A stretch of 64,000 nt of DNA from Euryarchaeota archaeon RBG_13_57_23 (GTDB taxonomy: Archaea > Thermoplasmatota > Thermoplasmata > UBA10834): positions 104,008 through 168,007 of the forward strand of contig MGVW01000035.1 of NCBI GenBank assembly GCA_001800675.1, written 5' to 3'. This document shows positions 14,719 to 23,917 of the stretch, piece by piece. How positions within the stretch are numbered: position 1 is the first letter of the stretch; every line of letters begins with the position of its first letter. Position numbers and translations under genes: made by a program. Under the pieces are notes generated by a model. The model searched no databases and was not told the DNA's origin. It saw only the letters and a list, made by a program, of their open reading frames with translations.

Positions 14719-16632
14719 ATGGGCGTAGAGAAGATTCTAGAAGATGCAAGAGAGGCCGTTCGGAAGACGATACCGACCAACATCGAGATAACAGACATAG
14801 ACTTCGAGGGGCCGGTCATCGTCATCTACACGAAGAACCTCGAGGAATTCGCGCACAACAACGACTTAGTGCGCCAGCTGGCGCAGGGCCTCAGGCGCAG
14901 GGTGGCCATCAGGCCAGACCCGACAATGCTCGCCAATACCGAGAACGCAGAGGAGCAAATTCGCAAGATCATCCCGGAAGAGGCGAAGATCACAAACATC
15001 TACTTTGATGACGACAGCGGAGAGGTGACCATAGAGGCCATCTCACCGGGGCTCGTGATAGGCAAGCACGGCGCTGTCCTCAACGAGATCAAGAAGGAGA
15101 TTGGCTGGGCCCCCAAAGTCGTCCGAGCACCTCCTATCCCTTCCAAGACGGTCAGCGAAATCCGTAACTACCTGCGGAAGATGCAGGATGAACGGAAGGA
15201 TTTCCTCCGGAAGGTCGGCAGGAAGCTGATGCGCCAGAGACTGAACGAGGAGACCTGGTTGAGGGTCACCTCACTAGGGGGCTACAGAGAGGTTGGCAGG
15301 AGCGCTTCGCTGCTGACGACCAGGGAGAGCAAGGTGCTCATCGACTGTGGAGTCGCAGTCAGCGCAGACAACGGCGGCTCGACCCCCTATCTGCATGCTC
15401 CCGAGCTCCAGCCCTTGGAATCATTAGACGCAGTTGTGGTCACTCACGCGCACCTCGACCACTGCGGACTCGTTCCGGCGCTGTTCAAGTATGGATATGA
15501 GGGACCGGTCTACTGCACAACTCCAACAAGGGACCTGATGTCGCTCCTCCAGCTGGACTTCATCAAGGTCGCCGTGGGAGAGGCGAAGAAGGCGCCTTAC
15601 GAATCGTCCCATATCAGGGATGTTGTGCTTCACTGCATACCGCTCAAGTACGGGGAGACCACCGACATATCACCTGACGTCAGGCTCACCTTCCAGAATG
15701 CGGGTCACATCCTGGGATCGTCGATCGCGCACTTCCACGTGGGAGATGGCCTTTACAACATCGCATTCACGGGCGACATGAAGTTCGAGAAATCGTGGCT
15801 GTTCAATCCAGCCGTCAACAAGTTCCCCAGGCTGGAGACCCTCGTCATTGAATCCACATACGGTGGTTACCACGACATGCAGCCGAGCAGGCAGGACGCG
15901 GGGAACCAGCTGAAGGAGATCGTCAGAACCACGTTGAACAGAGGCGGGAAGGTCCTCGTGCCTGTCTTCGCTGTCGGGAGGTCTCAAGAGGTCATGCTAG
16001 TCCTTGAGGATCTGATGCGGAACCACCAGGTCCAGAAGGTGCCCGTGTACCTAGACGGGATGATCTGGGAGGCGACCGCGATCCACACCGCATATCCAGA
16101 ATACCTCAACAGCCAGCTCCGGACGCAGATATTCCAGATGGGGGAGAACCCCTTCCTGTCCGACATATTCAAACGCGTTGACTCCTCGGAGATGAGGGAG
16201 ACTATCTGTCACGACCCAGAGCCGTGCGTCGTGCTCGCCACGAGCGGCATGATGAATGGCGGACCCGTCATGGAGTACTTCAAGGCCTGGTGCGACAACG
16301 AACTGAACACGATTGCGTTCGTCGGCTACCAGGCCGAGGGCACGATGGGTAGGAAGATACAGAAGGGATGGAGTGACATCAATCTGAACGAGCGCGGGAA
16401 GCCCATCCAGCTCCATGTCAAGATGGACATTGAGACCGTCGACGGATTCTCTGGTCACTCCGACCGAAGACAGCTCATCAACTACGTGAGCACGCTCGAG
16501 CCCAGGCCAGAACGGATCATAATCTGCCACGGAGAGGATTTCAAGTGCTCTGACTTGGCGAGCACTCTGTACAAGAAATTCGGCATAGAGACGCGTGCCC
16601 CGTTGAACCTCGAGACCATCAGACTGAAGTGA
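14719..16632 (+). CDS. KH-domain beta-CASP ribonuclease FttA/aCPSF1, transcription termination factor
   Basis: The 637-residue protein processes RNA 3' ends and terminates transcription in archaea. Residues 1-145 hold the two KH-like domains (VIGKHGAVLNEI). The metallo-beta-lactamase motif HAHLDH is at 242-247, with further ligands in NAGHILGS and FTGDMKFE. The beta-CASP region has PVFAVGRSQE, ATSGMMNGGPV and the final HSDRRQL. All zinc ligands are present. The 637-residue length matches the family, and it is near-universal in archaea. Confidence 0.95.
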   Translation: MGVEKILEDAREAVRKTIPTNIEITDIDFEGPVIVIYTKNLEEFAHNNDLVRQLAQGLRRRVAIRPDPTMLANTENAEEQIRKIIPEEAKITNIYFDDDSGEVTIEAISPGLVIGKHGAVLNEIKKEIGWAPKVVRAPPIPSKTVSEIRNYLRKMQDERKDFLRKVGRKLMRQRLNEETWLRVTSLGGYREVGRSASLLTTRESKVLIDCGVAVSADNGGSTPYLHAPELQPLESLDAVVVTHAHLDHCGLVPALFKYGYEGPVYCTTPTRDLMSLLQLDFIKVAVGEAKKAPYESSHIRDVVLHCIPLKYGETTDISPDVRLTFQNAGHILGSSIAHFHVGDGLYNIAFTGDMKFEKSWLFNPAVNKFPRLETLVIESTYGGYHDMQPSRQDAGNQLKEIVRTTLNRGGKVLVPVFAVGRSQEVMLVLEDLMRNHQVQKVPVYLDGMIWEATAIHTAYPEYLNSQLRTQIFQMGENPFLSDIFKRVDSSEMRETICHDPEPCVVLATSGMMNGGPVMEYFKAWCDNELNTIAFVGYQAEGTMGRKIQKGWSDINLNERGKPIQLHVKMDIETVDGFSGHSDRRQLINYVSTLEPRPERIIICHGEDFKCSDLASTLYKKFGIETRAPLNLETIRLK

Positions 16633-16634
16633 CC

Positions 16635-17573
16635 TCAGTCCCTGACTCTGAGCCTCGACCCTTTCTTCCCGATCAGGACCACCCTGCTGTCCTCTCGCTC
16701 TCTTAGAACATCCAGAGACAGCTGTTCCGCCAATCTCGCCGAGAACTCCTTCACAGCTGAGTGGGAGGGCATGTTCGAGGCATTCATCCTTGTTCTAGAG
16801 TCTCCCACGAAGACATATCCTTTCGGTTCGATAAAAATCGGTCTCGCGATCTCGTCCAGGCGTGCGTACTCCTTCTCCCAGCCAAGGTTCCAACCATCGA
16901 TGAGAGTGTGCCTGATCACCGTCCTTGTGGACAGCGAGGGAAGCAACTCAAGCGTCCTCATGAGGTTCTCCCAGGCTCTGCCGGTCTGCGGAACACAGAG
17001 TCGTTCGAAGAGCTCCCTGTTCGGGGCCGCAACTGTCACGTACAGCTGCGATGGCATGGTAGACAGCTCCTCCAGCGCTTTGGGAACAGAGCCGTTTGTG
17101 ACGAGGAATGTGGTCATGCCCCTCCTTTTGCAGAGTTCAATGAACTCGCCAAGCATAGGGTACAGAGTAGGTTCGCCAGAGAGCGATATCGCGACCTGGT
17201 TCGGCTCCCGCGCCTCTGTCCAGAGCTTCGGGTCGCACCGCGAATCGCCCTTGAAACCAGACACGAGGAGCGCCTGTTCCCTGACGCAATCTTCCAGAAG
17301 CTGCTCCGGTTCTGGATAGCCGGATTTCTCGAAACCAGTCATGCCGTGAAACCGCCAACAGAAGAGGCACCTGAAGTTGCATATGTTCACTGAAGGAGTC
17401 ATCTGCATGCATCGGTGGGAGTCAATGCCGTAGAACTCCTCCTTGTAGCATGGACGGCCGTGTATCAGCTTCTGTCGCATCCAATGGCAGAGCTTGACCG
17501 CGCCAGTGTCACCTATGATGCGATACTGTTGTCGTTCCAGGTGCTCCTTGGTCCTGCTATCCAAATCATCCAC
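16635..17573 (-). CDS. taw1: tRNA 4-demethylwyosine synthase (radical SAM)
   Basis: Taw1/TYW1 builds the tricyclic wyosine base at G37 of tRNA-Phe from pyruvate and SAM. Seen: the radical-SAM cluster motif C65-x3-C69-x2-C72 (CNFRCLFC), plus C29, C42 and C55, spaced 13 apart exactly like the second-cluster cysteines of the archaeal enzyme. LSGEPTLYP is the SAM-binding GGE-like motif. Length 312, normal. It follows the RFC large subunit after a 3-base gap and is probably in the same operon. Confidence 0.94.
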   Translation of the reverse strand: MDDLDSRTKEHLERQQYRIIGDTGAVKLCHWMRQKLIHGRPCYKEEFYGIDSHRCMQMTPSVNICNFRCLFCWRFHGMTGFEKSGYPEPEQLLEDCVREQALLVSGFKGDSRCDPKLWTEAREPNQVAISLSGEPTLYPMLGEFIELCKRRGMTTFLVTNGSVPKALEELSTMPSQLYVTVAAPNRELFERLCVPQTGRAWENLMRTLELLPSLSTRTVIRHTLIDGWNLGWEKEYARLDEIARPIFIEPKGYVFVGDSRTRMNASNMPSHSAVKEFSARLAEQLSLDVLREREDSRVVLIGKKGSRLRVRD

Positions 17574-17576
17574 ACC

Positions 17577-18968
17577 TCAGAAATCCTTCAGGGACCGCTT
17601 CCCGTCCCTGGACTTGGAGCTGCGTTTTGCTGACGTCGCGTCATCATTCTCGCCCCCCAATTCTGACTTGATCTTGGTGACTATCTCCTGTACCTGCGGA
17701 GAATCTGGGTCCGACCCGATTAGGAAGCCGATGTCATCTTCGTCCAGTCCGCACCTGGCGCCAAGACTCACCAGAAGCTGAGAGTCGTTGCGAGTGATTG
17801 CGGTCAGAAGCGGTAGCACTGACGAGTTGATGGCCCTTTTCGACATGTGCAGATGTCCTTCGAGCTTCGATGATATTGAATCTCGAATCGCCCTGGGTCC
17901 TTTGGCTCTCGAAAGCATCATGATATGCGATGGGAACCTGTATTCCTGGACATCGGGACGCGGGCCATGTCTTCTTGAGAGGGCAACGCCCCCGGTCATC
18001 ATGTCCTTTGCATATGCCCAAAGAGCATAGTCCTTTGAGCGTCTTGTCCGACCCAAGTAGATGTCTGCTCGAGCAAGGGCGTCGAAAGCCTCTTCCATGT
18101 CTCCTGGATGCCTGAACTCCGAAGGTATGCTTTCCTCGATCCATTTGACGAGTTCATCTGGATCCATATCGAGGTCGAGAGTCGCGTCTCTCGCGCTCTT
18201 CAGAGTCTTGGCCCCGAACATCGCCCTTAGTGATCCATTCAGCTCCTTCAGTTGATTCCTCTTGCCCATCGCGTGCGAATCCATCAGGCCGATCTCGTCC
18301 TTTCCCTCCACCATCATTTGAAGGTCGTTGACCGCCGCACGCATGTCGCCCCCGCAGTTCTCCGCTATCTTGATCAGAACATCTCGGTCGACGCGAACCT
18401 TCTCCTTGATGGCTATCGACTCAAGCACTGAAACGATGACCTTCGGATCCAGGCGATTGAATATGACACTCCCCGACAGCGTCTTGATGGCTGAGGCCCT
18501 CCTCGTGAGCTCGCGGTAGTCGTTGACGATGAGTATGATCGGCTGCCCAGAATCCCGGATTGTATCCACAATCGCCTTTGCCCCTCCGCGGTCTTGGTTC
18601 CCGAACAGGTTGTCTGCCTCATCGATGATCACGAGCTTCCGCTTTCCGTGAACTGAGGAGAGGAAGTCACCGTCTGGTGTGAAAGTCTGCGTTACTGCGC
18701 CAGCACCGGCGACCTTCTGGATTGACGCAGCGTTCCTATGGTCGGATGCGTTCATTTCGATGAAATCCCATCCCATGTCGCGCGCAAGGGCCAGGGAAGC
18801 GCTCGTCTTTCCAATGCCTGGCTCCCCTCTCAGCACGAGCGCCTTGAGCCGTGGGGTTCCTCGCGCCCACGAATCGGCCCATCGCCTGATCAAGCGCACC
18901 GCGTTGTCATTCCCGATAATCTCGGATAGGGATTTCGGCCGATACTTCTCAGTCCATTCGTCCTGCAT
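17577..18968 (-). CDS. rfcL: Replication factor C, large subunit
   Basis: Part of the clamp loader that opens PCNA. Seen: WTEKYRPKSLSEIIG at the N-terminus, Walker A GEPGIGKT, Walker B LVIIDEADNLFG, then the C-terminal collar. The last residues, KRSLKDF, resemble a PCNA-interacting peptide, as in other archaeal RfcL. Length 463, normal. The small subunit gene lies 40 kb away at 58304. Confidence 0.95.
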   Translation of the reverse strand: MQDEWTEKYRPKSLSEIIGNDNAVRLIRRWADSWARGTPRLKALVLRGEPGIGKTSASLALARDMGWDFIEMNASDHRNAASIQKVAGAGAVTQTFTPDGDFLSSVHGKRKLVIIDEADNLFGNQDRGGAKAIVDTIRDSGQPIILIVNDYRELTRRASAIKTLSGSVIFNRLDPKVIVSVLESIAIKEKVRVDRDVLIKIAENCGGDMRAAVNDLQMMVEGKDEIGLMDSHAMGKRNQLKELNGSLRAMFGAKTLKSARDATLDLDMDPDELVKWIEESIPSEFRHPGDMEEAFDALARADIYLGRTRRSKDYALWAYAKDMMTGGVALSRRHGPRPDVQEYRFPSHIMMLSRAKGPRAIRDSISSKLEGHLHMSKRAINSSVLPLLTAITRNDSQLLVSLGARCGLDEDDIGFLIGSDPDSPQVQEIVTKIKSELGGENDDATSAKRSSKSRDGKRSLKDF

Positions 18969-19117
18969 CTGAACTGTGAGTTGCGCATCGCGTATTATAG
19001 ACTAATGCACAGCATCTGCGAAATTGCACAGAAAATTCTCGGGAAAGAGTCCCGGACATGTCTCACATAAAAAGAGATATGTAAAAGATATAATGGGTAA
19101 AATAGTTTAGTTCACAA

Positions 19118-19774
19118 CTAAACATCATTCGGGACCACGAACGAGTTCGTGTGATTCGCAGAAGATGCTGGCACGACGACGCGCTCCGTTTCGGCGTGAG
19201 GCTCATCGCCTTCAGCCAGCTCCTCCATTCCGGGTAGTGGATGCTTCGAATACTCTTCCTTTCTGTCATCTATGTCCATGGTGAGATAGATGGCGGTGAC
19301 TTCGATGCTGGAGTGACCCAGATTCTGCTGAAGAGTCCTTAGATCGATGCCCGATTTGAGCGCGAATACAGCGTGCGTGTGACGCAGCACGTGCGGATGC
19401 CTCTTATCTTTATCCAGACCTGTCCTGGCTCCGTAGTTCGCTACAAGCCGCTCCACCTGCCGGCGCGACAGCGGACCCCGCTTGTTGGAGACGAAAAGGG
19501 GATCCTTCCTGATCTTGCGGCTGCCTATGTAGTCCCTTAGCATCGACTTGGTCCAACTGTTGACCAACGGGACCTTGCGACCCTCCTCGTGCCTCTTCGC
19601 CTGCTGTATTGTGATCTCTCCCGACTCGAGGTCCACGTCACCGATTGTCAAGGAGCAGAGCTCGCCGACCCTCATCCCCGTTTCGTATAGAAGTTTGATG
19701 ATGAGACGATCTCTCATCCGCTTAGGTGCCTCTAGCAGAGCTTTGAGCTCATCCTGCTTGAGATACTTGCGCAT
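19118..19774 (-). CDS. Tyrosine recombinase lacking the N-terminal core-binding domain
   Basis: A 218-residue integrase with the full catalytic set: R35 (TGMRVGEL), H128-x2-R131 (HVLRHTHA), H154 (LGHSS) and Y163 (IYLTMD). The chain begins at the catalytic domain, whereas Xer and most phage integrases have about 90 more N-terminal residues. An extended tail (180-218) is low in complexity. I chose ATG 19774, because the upstream ATG 19822 lies only about 11 bases from the TATA-like element (19833-19845). It sits in an AT-rich patch with several inverted repeats, suggesting a resident or decayed integrative element. Confidence 0.85.
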   Translation of the reverse strand: MRKYLKQDELKALLEAPKRMRDRLIIKLLYETGMRVGELCSLTIGDVDLESGEITIQQAKRHEEGRKVPLVNSWTKSMLRDYIGSRKIRKDPLFVSNKRGPLSRRQVERLVANYGARTGLDKDKRHPHVLRHTHAVFALKSGIDLRTLQQNLGHSSIEVTAIYLTMDIDDRKEEYSKHPLPGMEELAEGDEPHAETERVVVPASSANHTNSFVVPNDV

Positions 19775-19798
19775 GCTAGCTACCCCATCCCTTCGTCT

Positions 19799-19814
19799 TC
19801 GGACGAATGTCCGA
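19799..19814. repeat. Hairpin in the recombinase leader, sharing the GTCCGACA core
   Basis: TCGGAC (19799-19804), loop GAAT, GTCCGA (19809-19814), continuing as GTCCGACA to 19816. The arm is the same octamer as in the palindromic repeats at 8995 and 9841, here with the arms in opposite order. It would lie in the recombinase 5' leader. Confidence 0.5.
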
Positions 19815-19847
19815 CAAAGCATTGGTTTGTGCCTATTTAAAAATGTC

Positions 19848-19867
19848 GCATTTTGTGTCCAAAATGC
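19848..19867. promoter_or_regulatory. Inverted repeat upstream of the recombinase, candidate operator
   Basis: GCATTTTG (19848-19855), spacer TGTC, CAAAATGC (19860-19867): perfect 8-base arms, directly upstream of the minus-strand TATA-like element TTTTTAAATAGG. It could bind a repressor or the recombinase itself. Confidence 0.5.
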
Positions 19868-19874
19868 CCTCGAC

Positions 19875-20536
19875 CGCTCTCCCCCTATTGAAAGCCCGCA
19901 AAAAGCGTCGCATTATACCCTATTTGTTGACGTTTCCGATACGGAGCACGAAAATCCCTCTCAACCCAGTAGTGTTGTCCATCTCAAACCGTGCTAATAT
20001 CTAGCACTATATGCCCGAAAATACCAAGAAACCCCAGACGGAGGCGCGAAGAATCAGGATCCGCGAGCACCAATCGACCCTTGCCCCCTACGGGGGCAAG
20101 AGAAATCCCCCTTTTTCACCTGCTAGCTATATTTGTATATTCACTATTGGTTCTATGGAGTATTTTCATCACCATGACTATAACTCCGTCCGACGACGGC
20201 AGACGGCGAGACAAATCGTAGCACGCCTCCCGTCCGTGACACGGTCAAGCATGTCACGTTGCTACTTGATTTGAAGCGGACATCCATCGAAGAAGGGGAG
20301 ATCCACGAGGCGAGAATAGATCGGAATATGACATAGCCAGATTACCCGTGATGACCCTGCAAATCCCATGCCTGGCAATGATTCCAGAGCCACTTGTCTA
20401 CGGAGTGCCCAAATACCTCTGAGCTATATTTATGAATGAAAAACTCAAATCAGGCATAAAATTATAGCCATCAGATAAAGAACACCCCGAAAGAGGGAGG
20501 AATGGTGCAATAGGAGATGACATCACGGCGTTTTCC
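19875..20536. other. AT-rich intergenic stretch with hairpins, no convincing gene
   Basis: About 660 bases with lower GC than the surroundings. Short frames at 19991-20221 and 20011-20274 overlap each other and have no recognisable domain. The one strong structure is the hairpin at 20080-20100. It may be the remnant of a mobile element next to the recombinase, or encode a small RNA. Confidence 0.45.
20080..20116 (+). terminator. Strong hairpin followed by a T tract
   Basis: CTTGCCCCC (20080-20088), loop TAC, GGGGGCAAG (20092-20100): a perfect 9-bp GC-rich stem, with a run of five T at 20112-20116. It looks like an intrinsic terminator for a plus-strand transcript, yet no plus-strand gene is known upstream. 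Confidence 0.45.
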
Positions 20537-21910
20537 CTAGCAGACTTTCCGCATGCACTTTATGGCGCGTTCCTCTTCCGATCGAACCTTACGCAGAATC
20601 TGCGCACCCTTCTTTCGTTTCCGCAGAGGCATATCTCCGTTGAATTTGAACGGGAACATCTTCGTGAAAGAAAGCATTAGCCGCGAGCCCCTCTCATAGG
20701 ATTCCGAAGCCTTTGCCAGATGCGTAGATTGCTTTGCAGGCATCTTCTTGTACATCTGCCTCAAGAATGCTGCAGACAATCCACGCCCCTCCTGAACACA
20801 CGCCCCGACGTAGCTGTTGCCCATGTAGTTCTGTGCTGTGCCATTCACTGTCTCAAGCGCATCCGCCCACTCATCCAGCGCTGCCGGTCCAGCAACATAG
20901 TTCGTCTGGACGTCCACGTCACCATCAGCGAAGGCGAGCGCGCGTACGAGGGCTTCCGTTCTGGCTGCCGATGGCGATATACGCAGTCCTTGACCGAAGT
21001 AGAAAGCGTCGATGCAGCCAGCCGCCTTGAGGTCGTGATAAGGTATTGGATCCTCAGGTTGTGGAGGCTCAGCGACCCCTCTGAATGTCTTCACCAGGTA
21101 TGAATCACCTAGATACCCACTAACTATGCCGTATTCAGGCGCTGCAAGACCCCAGAGAACCACTGGTTTCTGTCTCTCGCGTATCTCCTTCTTGATCCGT
21201 TCGAAGAGGGCCCTCACCAGCTCGATTTCTCGGGCTGTCGGCCTCCCATGCCTCGCCGGATACGAATGAGGGTAAGTGAAGACCTCCAGCTTCCGTCCCA
21301 GGCTCTCAGTTCCATGGACCATTTTCTTGAACGTCTTCACGTGCAGAGCGGTCGGTCCACTTGGGCAAGTCTCCCCCTTGGAAACATTGATCAGAAAAGG
21401 GTAACCGGAGTGGCCTCCCACGTCAACGATACTACATTTCACTCCGAGGTACCTGAGACAGCCTCCCATTGCGCCCAGATACGACAGCCAGCAGGGCAGA
21501 TACTCGATCTTCTTCAGCTCGCACTTCTCCACATCCATCTCCCCAGCAAGAGCGGTTGCATAGGTTCTCTTGAGCATCTCTCTCTCCTCCTGGATTCGCC
21601 TCAATGAATTGCGGTATGCACTCGAGGCAGCTGATAGTAGTCCGCGTCCATCCAGCGTAGTCCGATATTCCCCCCGAGCCACACGTTGAACAAGTCCAGC
21701 TCCCATCAGTTGGTTCAGGTGGTTCGAGAGAGCAGTCTTTGACAGCCCAGTAGCCTGCATCAGCTCCGCCACACTCGTGTCTCCCTGCATGCTGACGCCC
21801 AGGACCTGAATCCGGGCTGGGTTTGCCACGGATCTCAGCAGTGCGGCCATGGAATCAGCGTTTTCTATCGCCTGGCTCTTGGCACCGTGCCCACGTTTCT
21901 CCGACACCAT
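20537..21910 (-). CDS. ArsR-like winged-helix regulator fused to a BtrH-like (papain-fold-like) domain
   Basis: 457 residues. Residues 22-95 form an ArsR-type winged helix (VANPARIQVLGV, GLSKTALSNHLNQLMGAGLV). After a helical linker, residues 130-400 resemble the butirosin-BtrH N-terminal/cysteine-peptidase-like family: LPCWLSYLGAMGGC with candidate nucleophile C140, VGGHSGYPFLINV and CPSGP. This part probably senses or modifies a peptide or thioester ligand. The basic C-terminus (RKRKKGAQ) is unusual. A perfect palindrome lies 64 bases upstream. The domain call is from pattern memory and is less certain than the HTH. Confidence 0.6.
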   Translation of the reverse strand: MVSEKRGHGAKSQAIENADSMAALLRSVANPARIQVLGVSMQGDTSVAELMQATGLSKTALSNHLNQLMGAGLVQRVARGEYRTTLDGRGLLSAASSAYRNSLRRIQEEREMLKRTYATALAGEMDVEKCELKKIEYLPCWLSYLGAMGGCLRYLGVKCSIVDVGGHSGYPFLINVSKGETCPSGPTALHVKTFKKMVHGTESLGRKLEVFTYPHSYPARHGRPTAREIELVRALFERIKKEIRERQKPVVLWGLAAPEYGIVSGYLGDSYLVKTFRGVAEPPQPEDPIPYHDLKAAGCIDAFYFGQGLRISPSAARTEALVRALAFADGDVDVQTNYVAGPAALDEWADALETVNGTAQNYMGNSYVGACVQEGRGLSAAFLRQMYKKMPAKQSTHLAKASESYERGSRLMLSFTKMFPFKFNGDMPLRKRKKGAQILRKVRSEEERAIKCMRKVC

Positions 21911-21973
21911 TGCGCTCCTCTCCGATGATGTCGAGCATCATATCCAGACTACTTAACGGTTTCTAATGTCGTG

Positions 21974-21991
21974 AATTATAGCACTATAATT
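21974..21991. promoter_or_regulatory. Perfect palindrome upstream of the regulator, candidate autoregulatory operator
   Basis: AATTATAG (21974-21981), spacer CA, CTATAATT (21984-21991). It overlaps TATA-like sequence and lies 64 bases before the ATG of the winged-helix regulator at 21910. Binding by a homodimeric ArsR-type protein would block transcription. Confidence 0.55.
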
Positions 21992-22108
21992 ACTGAACAT
22001 ACATATAAATGAGGCTCGAAAATATAACACCATATCAATAAAAATAGGCGCGCAGCGCAACATCCGCCGGGCAGAAACTTGTGAACGAAAAATCAGGACG
22101 GAAGAAGA

Positions 22109-22126
22109 AGGGGCCGAGCGGCCCCT
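22109..22126 (-). terminator. Terminator hairpin after the thermosome gene
   Basis: On the minus strand AGGGGCC and GGCCCCT (7-bp stem, four-base loop) lie about 20 bases after the thermosome stop and are followed by a TC-rich tract. This is a plausible transcription end for the chaperonin gene. Confidence 0.5.
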
Positions 22127-22146
22127 GATCACGTGAAACAAGAGGT

Positions 22147-23805
22147 TTACATCATTCCTGGAGGCATGCCGCCGCCCATGCCGCCCGGCATGCCGCCCCT
22201 CGGAGGTCCCGCCTCCGATGGACTCATCCGTCTCGAGGCAATGACATCATCGATCCTCAGGATCATCGACGCGACCTCGGTCGCCGACTGAATTGCCTGG
22301 GTCTTGACCCTCATGGGCTCGATGACCTTCGCAGATATCATGTCGGAAACCTTGTTCTGGAGGACGTTCACGCCGAAGTTCTTGCCCCCTTTCTTGTTGT
22401 TGTGGGCGTTCTTCAGCTCTATCAGAACGTCTATGGCGTCCATGCCCGCGTTCTCGGCCAGGGTCCACGGAATAATCTCGAGGGCCTCAGCGAATGCCTC
22501 GATGGCCAGCTGTTCTCTTCCCCCGACGCTCTGACCATAGCCCTTCAGCTTCAACGAGAGCTCGATCTCGGAGGCGCCTCCGCCAGGTACGACAACTCCG
22601 TCCTCGATTGCGACTGCGACCACCTTCAAGGCGTCGTGGAGTGCGCGTTCGACCTCGTCCACAACGTGCTCAGTACCGCCCCGGATGAGGACAGACACCG
22701 CTTTGGGATTCTTGCATCCGGTGATGTAGGTCATGTCGGAGTCGGAAATCTTGACTTCCTCGACCTGTTCGGCCGCACCCAGCTCGGACGCCTTCAGGTC
22801 GTCCAGGTTCGTGATGATCTTTCCGCCCGTGGCCTTGCTCAGCTTCTCCATGTCGGATCTCTTGACTCTGCGAACCGCGTAGATGCCTTCCTTCGCGAGG
22901 AAGTGCTGGGCCAGGTCATCGATACCCTTCTCGCAGATCAGGACGTTGGCTCCCGATCTCTTGACCTTGTCGACCATGATCTTAATGGTCCTCTCCTCCT
23001 CGTCGAGGAATTTCTGCATCTGCATCGGATCCCTGATCTGGATCTTCGCCTCGACCTCGGTCTTCTTGATCTCCAGAGCGGAGTCGACGAGGGCGACCTT
23101 CACGTTCTTCAGAACCTTGGGCATCCGCGGGTGCACTCTCTCCTTATCCAGGATAAGCCCCTTGATCATCTTCGTGTCAGAGACTGCGCCACCGTGCTTC
23201 TTCTCGACCTGGACGTTGTCGATGTCGACTTTGTAAGTGCCATCCACCTTCTCCGCAACCGACATTACCGCTTCCACAGCGATGTCCGCCAGCAGATCCA
23301 GCTCGCCACCCACTCCCTTGCCGGTCATCGCGGTCTGTGCGACTAGCTTCAAGGTCTTCCTGTCGGTGGGTGAAACCTCGATGCCCATATTCTTCAGAAT
23401 CTTCAGCGCCTCATGTGAGGCAAGCCTGAATCCGTTCGAGATCACCGTAGGGTGAACGTTCTGATCGATCAGCGCCTCGGACTTCTTCAGGAGCTCTCCT
23501 GCAATGACCACAGCAGATGTCGTGCCGTCGCCGCACTCGTCGTCCTGAGTCTTGGCGACCTCGACGATCATCTTCGCCGCGGGGTGTTCGACGTCTAGTT
23601 CCTTCAGAATAGTTGCTCCGTCATTCGTGATGACGATGTCACCCATGCTGTCCACGAGCATCTTGTCCATGCCCTTAGGACCGAGGGTGCTCCGCACGGA
23701 ATCTGCGACCGCCTTCGCAGCCATGATGTTGTTGTTATGAGCGGTCTTTCCGCGCGTTGATTCCGTTCCTTCCTTCAGTATGATAACTGGTTGGCCTCCC
23801 AACAA
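22147..23805 (-). CDS. thsA: Thermosome subunit (group II chaperonin)
   Basis: An ATP-driven folding chamber subunit of 552 residues. Seen: STLGPKGMDKMLVD, the catalytic NDGATILKEL and GDGTTSAVV motifs, VVPGGGASEIEL, and the Gly/Met-rich tail ending GGGMPPGMM. The start is TTG 23805 with GGAGG seven bases upstream; no in-frame ATG is nearby. It is the only chaperonin in the window; other subunits may be encoded elsewhere. Confidence 0.96.
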   Translation of the reverse strand: MLGGQPVIILKEGTESTRGKTAHNNNIMAAKAVADSVRSTLGPKGMDKMLVDSMGDIVITNDGATILKELDVEHPAAKMIVEVAKTQDDECGDGTTSAVVIAGELLKKSEALIDQNVHPTVISNGFRLASHEALKILKNMGIEVSPTDRKTLKLVAQTAMTGKGVGGELDLLADIAVEAVMSVAEKVDGTYKVDIDNVQVEKKHGGAVSDTKMIKGLILDKERVHPRMPKVLKNVKVALVDSALEIKKTEVEAKIQIRDPMQMQKFLDEEERTIKIMVDKVKRSGANVLICEKGIDDLAQHFLAKEGIYAVRRVKRSDMEKLSKATGGKIITNLDDLKASELGAAEQVEEVKISDSDMTYITGCKNPKAVSVLIRGGTEHVVDEVERALHDALKVVAVAIEDGVVVPGGGASEIELSLKLKGYGQSVGGREQLAIEAFAEALEIIPWTLAENAGMDAIDVLIELKNAHNNKKGGKNFGVNVLQNKVSDMISAKVIEPMRVKTQAIQSATEVASMILRIDDVIASRRMSPSEAGPPRGGMPGGMGGGMPPGMM

Positions 23806-23917
23806 ATTGATGCCTCCGAGGTTTCGAATATGCTAGGACTTCTATATAAGGCTTGTTCCTATGCATCTCCACGGGTAACAGTGCCTTTCGAGAGGGGGGC
23901 TATCCTAGAAATGATGA

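Noticed and set aside
19991..20274. Two overlapping short frames in the AT-rich patch
   Set aside because: They overlap in different phases, cross a strong hairpin and resemble nothing known.
22402..23346. Long plus-strand frame opposite the thermosome gene
   Set aside because: It is antisense to a firmly identified gene; long shadow frames are expected in GC-rich coding DNA.
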